This document shows positions 20,936 through 28,027 of a stretch of DNA of 28,027 nt, piece after piece. Position 1 is the stretch's first letter; every line of letters starts with the position of its first letter. A program made the position numbers and the translations under genes. The notes beneath the pieces are model-generated. The model had not been told where the DNA came from, made no database searches, and saw nothing but the letters and a program-made list of their open reading frames with translations. The stretch comes from an uncultured Cryptobacterium sp. (lineage in GTDB: Bacteria > Actinomycetota > Coriobacteriia > Coriobacteriales > Eggerthellaceae): NCBI GenBank assembly GCA_900554685.1, contig USIG01000009.1, positions 1-28,027 on the forward strand, given 5' to 3'.

Positions 20936-22760
20936 ATCGTATAAACATAGCATCGCCAAAAGAGAGCATACGGTATTTGCGTTTAATCGCATGACGGTAT
21001 GCTTTCATTATGTTATTGCGTGTTGAAAACGCCGAAACAAGCATCATGAGGGTTGAGCGTGGCACGTGGAAATTCGTAATAAGGCCATCAACCACCTTAA
21101 ACTCATATCCTGGCAGAATGTAAAGGCTGGTTGCCTCTCGATCACGAGCGACTAACCCACGCTTTTCATCCCAGGCAGATTCAAGACTGCGTACACTTGT
21201 TGTACCTACAGCAATAACTCGTCCACCTTGTTCTTTGGTCTTATTGATAGCATCAACCGTTTTCTGAGGGACGGTGTAACGCTCGGTGTGAATTTGATGG
21301 TCACGGGGATTATCTTCTTCGACGATACGGAATGTATCGAGACCAACTTCTAGATGGACCGTTTCCCAGCCAATACCTTTTTCTTTGATGCGTTCAATCA
21401 GTTCTGGGGTGAAATGAAGCCCTGCAGTAGGGGCAGCTGCAGAGCGCTCTTCATGTGAATAGACGGTTTGATAGAGCTCTTCGTCGCCTGCGTAATTTTT
21501 GATGTAGGGCGGCAGGGGCGTGTGTCCAACAGCGTGAAGTGCTTCATCAAGCGAAGGGAGAGGCGTTGTAAGACGCACAAGACGTTCGCCTTTTTGAGCA
21601 CCTTCAACCCAATCGATAATTTCTGCACTAAGCACCACCTGGTCATTTGCATAGGTGGTCTCGCAGTTTTCATTGGAAGTGGCATCCGATGCGGTGAAAT
21701 CTACAACAGCACCTGGCTTTAGGCGTTTTCCGGGACGCACCAGTGCTTCCCATGTGGCAGATTGATTAGTGCGGTTTGCATTCTGTTTTGCTTCGCGAAG
21801 TAAAAATACCTCTGCAGTGCCTCCTGTTTCGCGCTTATGGCCAATAAGGCGTGCGGGCATAACACGCGTTTCGTTGGCAACAAGTAAGTCACCTGGCTGA
21901 AGATAGTCGATGATGTCACGGAATATTTTATCTTCAAGAGTGCCTGTATCGCGCTTCATGACCAAAAGTCTGCATTCATCACGAATAGGGGCAGGTTCTT
22001 GAGCGATAAGTTCTTCGGGCAGTTCGTAGTCGAAATCATTAGTGGTTAAAGCTTGCAATTTAGCTCTTCTTTCTTCGGCTTTTTTCTTTTTTCGGGCAGC
22101 TTTACGCGCCTGTCGCTCCGCAGAGGCTTCCTTGTCGGAAAACGCGCATCCGCAATAATTTTGACGATACATACCTAAGTCACGGCTTCGTTTCGTGGCA
22201 TTAGGATAATACGGACGGTAATCCCTAAATACCACCGAAAGGCCTTCGTAGGGTTTAGCTGCTCGTTCTAATTCCTCATGAATTATAGCGGTGTATTGAT
22301 AAGGGCTTACGGTAAGAGTGGTTCCAATGCCTTCAAATCCGTGGTCGTATGCATAGCGTGCAAGTTCTTCAAGGCGCAAACGATAGCAGGCACGACAACG
22401 ATTATCTCGGTCGTGATAGAGATAGGCAAAATCCGGATTCCGTGCAGGATCAAATTCGGGATCAATACCTGTATCGAAAGGGATTGAATCGGATGCAGAA
22501 GAAATATCTGGGGTATGTGCTGGCTGCCATGCGTTTCGAATAGCTTCCTGCCAGCGTGCAGGTTCGTAGGGTCCTTCAATAACGGGAATTCCTTGCGTTT
22601 GAGCCCAGGTGAGAAGTGTAGACAAACGATGCTCATATTCGCTTGCTGGTGCAATATTGGAATTCATATACGCAATGGTTATATCGTGACCTTCTTCCTG
22701 TAAAAGCCTGATAGGCTCAAGCGAACAGGGTCCACAGCAAGCATGAAGTAGTAATTTCAT
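20934..22760 (-). CDS. queA: QueH-QueA fusion: epoxyqueuosine reductase + SAM:tRNA ribosyltransferase-isomerase
   Basis: About 608 aa in one unbroken frame. Residues 1-~208 are QueH (DUF208): LLLHACCGPCS (C8, C9, C12), NRCRACYRLRLEELA (C122, C125), GIGTTLTVSPY and NYCGCAFS (C203, C205), the Cys set for metal/Fe-S binding. Residues ~209-237 are a Lys/Arg/Glu-rich linker. From ~240 (NDFDYELPEELIAQEP) to the end is complete QueA, with LLVANETRVMPARLIG, SAAAPTAGLHFTPELI, AVGTTSVRSLES and NFHVPRSTLMMLVSAF. QueA turns preQ1-tRNA into epoxyqueuosine-tRNA; QueH reduces that to queuosine, so the fusion joins consecutive final steps. The ATG at 22760 is preferred as the usual QueH N-terminus; a GTG at 22775 sits on the AAAGGAG ribosome site. 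tgt lies close by, divergently. Confidence 0.93.
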   Translation of the reverse strand: MKLLLHACCGPCSLEPIRLLQEEGHDITIAYMNSNIAPASEYEHRLSTLLTWAQTQGIPVIEGPYEPARWQEAIRNAWQPAHTPDISSASDSIPFDTGIDPEFDPARNPDFAYLYHDRDNRCRACYRLRLEELARYAYDHGFEGIGTTLTVSPYQYTAIIHEELERAAKPYEGLSVVFRDYRPYYPNATKRSRDLGMYRQNYCGCAFSDKEASAERQARKAARKKKKAEERRAKLQALTTNDFDYELPEELIAQEPAPIRDECRLLVMKRDTGTLEDKIFRDIIDYLQPGDLLVANETRVMPARLIGHKRETGGTAEVFLLREAKQNANRTNQSATWEALVRPGKRLKPGAVVDFTASDATSNENCETTYANDQVVLSAEIIDWVEGAQKGERLVRLTTPLPSLDEALHAVGHTPLPPYIKNYAGDEELYQTVYSHEERSAAAPTAGLHFTPELIERIKEKGIGWETVHLEVGLDTFRIVEEDNPRDHQIHTERYTVPQKTVDAINKTKEQGGRVIAVGTTSVRSLESAWDEKRGLVARDREATSLYILPGYEFKVVDGLITNFHVPRSTLMMLVSAFSTRNNIMKAYRHAIKRKYRMLSFGDAMFIR

Positions 22761-22843
22761 AGGTTCGTCTCTCACTCCTTTCAGCGTACTCTATACTAAC
22801 ATCTGATTACTAAATTCGATGCGTATAGGAAGGAATGCCCACA

Positions 22844-24767
<1,924 letters not shown>

Positions 24768-24937
24768 TATAAACCGCAAATTTTATAGAAGTAACAGCAG
24801 ATTTACGAATAACAAGCTATCATAATTCGTTAATGTACTTTTGAATGAGAGTGTATTCGCTTGCGTTGTTTAAATGACAAGAGACGAAAGCAAACAAGGC
24901 AAGCGAATCCCTCTTGATATGTGCAAGAAGGATAACT
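24768..24937 (+). promoter_or_regulatory. secDF leader with long inverted repeat and mini-ORF
   Basis: ATTCGCTTGC (24855-24864) pairs with GCAAGCGAAT (24899-24908). After one G-G mismatch the pairing continues with TTGTTT / AAACAA, giving 16 of 17 pairs around a 20-nt loop. A ten-codon ORF (ATG 24845 to TGA 24877, MRVYSLALFK) runs through the left arm, but has no visible ribosome site. A smaller imperfect inverted repeat (TTACGAAT / ATTCGTTAA) lies at 24803-24832. No good promoter was found. Confidence 0.45.
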
Positions 24938-27900
24938 ATGGCCGAAACACCAAATAAGAAGACAGAAGGCGAAGAATCTAAAGACGCAGAAGTTGAAACT
25001 TCTCATGCTCAGCAGGACACTGAAGAAGCGCCAGCAGGAGCTGAAAAAGAGTCTCACGACACAAAAGATTTGCCTGACGATACTTCTCGTGATGCTGAAA
25101 AAAGCTCTCAAGATGCCTCCCAGACACCTCACGAATCTCATGATGTGAAAGCGAAGGATGACGCTAAAAAGGCAAAGGAGAAAGCTAAGGCACGCGAGGC
25201 AAAAGCTAAAGAAAAAGCGCGTGAAGAACGAAAGCGCGAAAAAGATCGCGCCCGTGCAAAGCGCGCTAATGCCGCCGCTGCTAAGCAGCGTAAAAAGGAG
25301 CGCGAAAAGCGCATCAAACAAGCAGGCGGCGGGGGAAACAGTAACCGCCGTAACATGTGGCTTTTGATAGTTACAATCATTCTTGTGATTGGCTCAATCT
25401 TTATGTTCATGCCTCCTCAAGACAAAATTAATCAGGGCTTGGACATCCAAGGTGGTCTTTCGGTTGTTCTTACCGCACAAGGTACCGATGGCCATGAGGT
25501 AACCCAGGAAGATATGGAAAAATCACGCGCCATCATTGAATCGCGTGTAAATGCCTTGGGCGCATCTGAGGCAACAGTGCAGGTGCAGGGCAATGACCAG
25601 ATTTTGGTACAAATCCCTGGTCTTTCCGATACGGAAACAGCGCTGGAGACTATCGGCAAAACCGGTAAGTTGGAATTTGCGCGTGCTGATTCCTTTACTG
25701 ATGAGGCTGATCAGCAGGCTATTCAAAATGGTACGTATATGCAGCAGGGCATGGTTACCGATGATATGGGCAACCAATTCCCAACAGGCGAGATGCAATA
25801 TCGCAGCGTAAGTGGCTCTTATACGCCTCTTATTACGGGTGAAAATATCACGCGAGTAACTGTTGATAAGGAATCGGAGACAAGCAACTATTATGCCGTC
25901 AACTTGACGCTTGATAGTGCGGGTACCGAAGCATTTGCTCAGGCAACACGCGAATTGGCTCCTACAAATGGCAAGATTGTTATTATCTTGGATGGCCAAA
26001 TTCAGTCTGCTCCTGCTGTTCAAAGTGAAATTACAGGCGGGCAGGTTGCTATTACCGGTGGCTATAGCTTGGAAGAAGCGCAGTCACTGCAGACCGTTCT
26101 TGAATCTGGTTCATTGCCGGTAAGCTTCCATTACGAACAGAGCCAGGTTGTTGGTCCTACCCTTGGTCAGGATGCCTTGATGAGTGGTCTTCTTGTCGCA
26201 ATTCTTGGTTTGACGCTTGTTATTCTGTATTTGATCTGCTTCTATCGTGGCCTTGGTCTTTTGACGGCAGCCGCTATGGTAGTCTTCGCAATTTTCTACT
26301 TAGGATTGCTGGCAACGCTTTCAGCGTTCGGATTGTTCTCGCTTTCTTTGGCTGGTATTGCCGGTATCGTTTTGACAATTGGTATGGCGGCCGATTCGTC
26401 CATTCTGGTTTTGGAGCGCTTCCGTGAAGAAATAAGAATGGGTCGAAGTGTGCGAGCGGCCTCTATCACAGGTGTACGTCACGGTATTGAAACCTCGATC
26501 GACGCTGACTTGGTAACCTTGGTTTCAGCGTTGACCTTGTTCTTCTTGGCAAGCGCATCGGTCAAGGGCTTTGGCATGACGCTGGCGCTTGGTATTGTGT
26601 GCGACATCGTAATGATGCTGCTTTTGAAAGCGCCGCTCATTCGCTTGCTGGCACCAAAGGTTATTACACGCTGGGGTATTAAAGACTGCGAGCAGGCAGC
26701 ACCGGTGTATGCCGAATTGAACGGCACAACTCTCGCTCCAGATGAGAACTTGCGTCCTAGCGCGAAAAAAGCAGAAGGTGCAAATGCAAAATCCGATCAG
26801 CCTTCAGCTGCAATACCTAAATCCGTTACGCACAAGACGCTTGATCAATTAAAGGGTCGCTTCTTGCGTCGCGATATCAACTTCATGGGCGTCCGTAAAA
26901 TTTTACTTTCTATCTCTGCCGCACTGATCGTATTGTCGTTTGCCGTAGTTGGTATTAAAGGCGTTCAGTTTGGTATCGAATTCGTGGGCGGCACTTCGAT
27001 TGCGTTCCACAACACAGGTGATATTACTATTGAAGATATGCGTGCAGCATGCGCTGATGCAGGTGAGCCCGATGCGGTTGTGCAGACTACCAACGCTGAT
27101 GGTTCGGCAGGCTTTTTGATTCGTACGGCAAACACTTCTCCTGAAGATGCCGCTGCTACGGCTAACCAGATTGCAAGCGAGCTTGGTGTTGCCACTGACA
27201 GCTTTGAGGTTAATACCGTTGGCCCTGACTGGGGTGCGGGCGTAATTCAGTCATCTGCTATTGCTTTTGCCGTATCGCTTTTGCTGATTATTGCCTATAT
27301 TGCTATTCGCTTCGAATACAAGATGGGCATCATGGCGGTCGTAGCACTTTTGCACGACCTCATAATCGTGGTTGGTATTTATGCGTTGGTTGGTCGCGAA
27401 ATTACCCCGAATATGGTAGCGGCATTGCTTACGATTCTGGGTTACTCGCTCTATGACACCGTTGTTGTATTCCACCGCATCAACGACAACATGAAGGAAA
27501 CGTCACTGAAGTGCACCTTTATGTCTATGGCAAACCACTCCATCAACCAGGTATTTATTCGTACCATCAACACCACGCTAACTTCATTTGTTCCGGTATT
27601 CGGTATGCTGCTGTTTGGTGGAGAGACTCTTAAGGACTTCGCCTTTGCAATGGCGGTTGGTTTGATTGCGGGTTCGTATTCATCTATTGCGGTTGCTACT
27701 CCGCTCTATGCTATGTGGAAAACGCGCGAACCAAAGAACGCAAAACTGGTCAAGAAGTATGGACCCGAAGTTCAGCTTTTCACCTTCGCATCCACTTTGC
27801 CTCCTGCATCTGTTGAAGAAGCAAGCGCTGGAGTTGCGGTAGCTGAAAAGCAAGAGCAGGCCAAGAGCCAGAGAGCATCAGATAAGGCAACCCAAACAAC

Positions 27901-27964
27901 CCATGCTGCGACGAAATCATCGAAAAAGACTGCTTCGCATAACCATAAAAGGAGGAAGAAGTAA
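24938..27964 (+). CDS. secDF: SecD-SecF fusion protein translocase subunit
   Basis: About 1008 aa. SecDF uses the proton gradient to help pull proteins out of the SecYEG channel. SecD motifs: GLDIQGGLSVVL after TM1 (~139-158), and SLAGIAGIVLTIGMAADSSILVLERFREE with the conserved Asp. SecF motifs: VGGTSIAFHNTGD and ALLTILGYSLYDTVVVFHRINDN. Twelve membrane segments in two sets of six are expected. The N-terminal ~135 residues are a cytoplasmic extension, first acidic, then an uninterrupted Lys/Arg/Glu/Ala helix; the C-terminal ~45 residues are a basic tail ending KRRKK. The ATG at 24938 (AAGAAGGA 5 bp upstream) replaces the longer frame from 24914. The stop overlaps the next ATG (TAATG). Confidence 0.95.
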   Translation: MAETPNKKTEGEESKDAEVETSHAQQDTEEAPAGAEKESHDTKDLPDDTSRDAEKSSQDASQTPHESHDVKAKDDAKKAKEKAKAREAKAKEKAREERKREKDRARAKRANAAAAKQRKKEREKRIKQAGGGGNSNRRNMWLLIVTIILVIGSIFMFMPPQDKINQGLDIQGGLSVVLTAQGTDGHEVTQEDMEKSRAIIESRVNALGASEATVQVQGNDQILVQIPGLSDTETALETIGKTGKLEFARADSFTDEADQQAIQNGTYMQQGMVTDDMGNQFPTGEMQYRSVSGSYTPLITGENITRVTVDKESETSNYYAVNLTLDSAGTEAFAQATRELAPTNGKIVIILDGQIQSAPAVQSEITGGQVAITGGYSLEEAQSLQTVLESGSLPVSFHYEQSQVVGPTLGQDALMSGLLVAILGLTLVILYLICFYRGLGLLTAAAMVVFAIFYLGLLATLSAFGLFSLSLAGIAGIVLTIGMAADSSILVLERFREEIRMGRSVRAASITGVRHGIETSIDADLVTLVSALTLFFLASASVKGFGMTLALGIVCDIVMMLLLKAPLIRLLAPKVITRWGIKDCEQAAPVYAELNGTTLAPDENLRPSAKKAEGANAKSDQPSAAIPKSVTHKTLDQLKGRFLRRDINFMGVRKILLSISAALIVLSFAVVGIKGVQFGIEFVGGTSIAFHNTGDITIEDMRAACADAGEPDAVVQTTNADGSAGFLIRTANTSPEDAAATANQIASELGVATDSFEVNTVGPDWGAGVIQSSAIAFAVSLLLIIAYIAIRFEYKMGIMAVVALLHDLIIVVGIYALVGREITPNMVAALLTILGYSLYDTVVVFHRINDNMKETSLKCTFMSMANHSINQVFIRTINTTLTSFVPVFGMLLFGGETLKDFAFAMAVGLIAGSYSSIAVATPLYAMWKTREPKNAKLVKKYGPEVQLFTFASTLPPASVEEASAGVAVAEKQEQAKSQRASDKATQTTHAATKSSKKTASHNHKRRKK

Positions 27965-28027
27965 TGAGAAAAGGTAGCGCACCAAATTTTGCTCCACCAG
28001 TAGAAGAAGGTACGGTATTTACCTTCC
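27964..28027 (+). CDS. unidentified gene, 3' partial
   Basis: An ATG overlaps the last base of the secDF stop (TAATG) and has a strong AAAGGAGG about 9 bp upstream, so a co-translated gene starts here. Only 21 codons are in the window (MRKGSAPNFAPPVEEGTVFT and on). I do not recognise the product from so little sequence. Confidence 0.7.
   Translation, partial: MRKGSAPNFAPPVEEGTVFTF

Noticed and set aside
22761..22843. preQ1 riboswitch between queH-queA and the HAD-tgt pair
   Set aside because: The gap is short and shows neither the C-rich loop nor the A-rich tail pseudoknot expected; only ribosome sites and AT-rich promoter-like sequence were seen.

Overview
The window looks like a chromosomal segment from a low-to-mid GC, monoderm actinobacterium, most likely of the Coriobacteriia (Atopobium/Cryptobacterium-like). 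This is inferred from gene content and protein style, not from a marker gene: a Tad pilus locus without a secretin, a Gram-positive type SOS box, a SecD-SecF fusion and FeoA-FeoA-FeoB. No rRNA, tRNA, insertion sequence, phage gene or CRISPR array was seen.

Region 1 (1-11462, + strand) is one long Tad/Flp pilus cluster: the 3' part of cpaB/rcpC, then tadZ/cpaE, tadA/cpaF, tadB and tadC with overlapping or abutting junctions. It continues with two Flp-type prepilins with unusually long leaders, a TadE-like pseudopilin, a large TadG-like protein, a second TadE-like pseudopilin, an anchored hypothetical protein, a DUF192 protein and a zinc-ribbon protein. TadA powers assembly on the TadB/TadC platform, TadZ localises the machine, and the five prepilin-like proteins are the likely substrates. 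The prepilin peptidase is not in the window.

Region 2 (11499-16731) holds thrC (- strand), a divergent short DtxR-type metalloregulator, ruvC-ruvA, ruvB and a DUF6483-like gene. A perfect Gram-positive LexA box overlaps the ruvC promoter region.

Region 3 (16732-20906) is a ferrous iron uptake system: feoA, a second feoA, feoB and a small Cys-rich FeoB-associated membrane protein. Three 16-bp GTTA-N8-TAAC palindromes lie at the feo promoter and just before feoB; they are good candidates for operators of the nearby DtxR-type repressor. FeoB carries a duplicated acidic insert in a loop predicted to be extracytoplasmic.

Region 4 (20907-28027) carries queuosine tRNA modification and protein export. 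A single - strand gene encodes a QueH-QueA fusion, joining the last two steps of queuosine synthesis. Divergent to it are a HAD phosphatase and tgt, followed by a SecDF fusion with a long charged N-terminal extension and the first 21 codons of an unidentified gene.

The least conventional signal is between the genes. Several spacers are filled with degenerate short tandem repeats whose unit is private to each spacer: a 12-mer after the dtxR-type gene, a ~14-mer between ruvA and ruvB, a different 12-mer between the two feoA genes, an 18-mer after the FeoB-associated gene, and a weaker ~24-mer duplication in the Tad locus. Two of these arrays separate genes that are usually adjacent in an operon.
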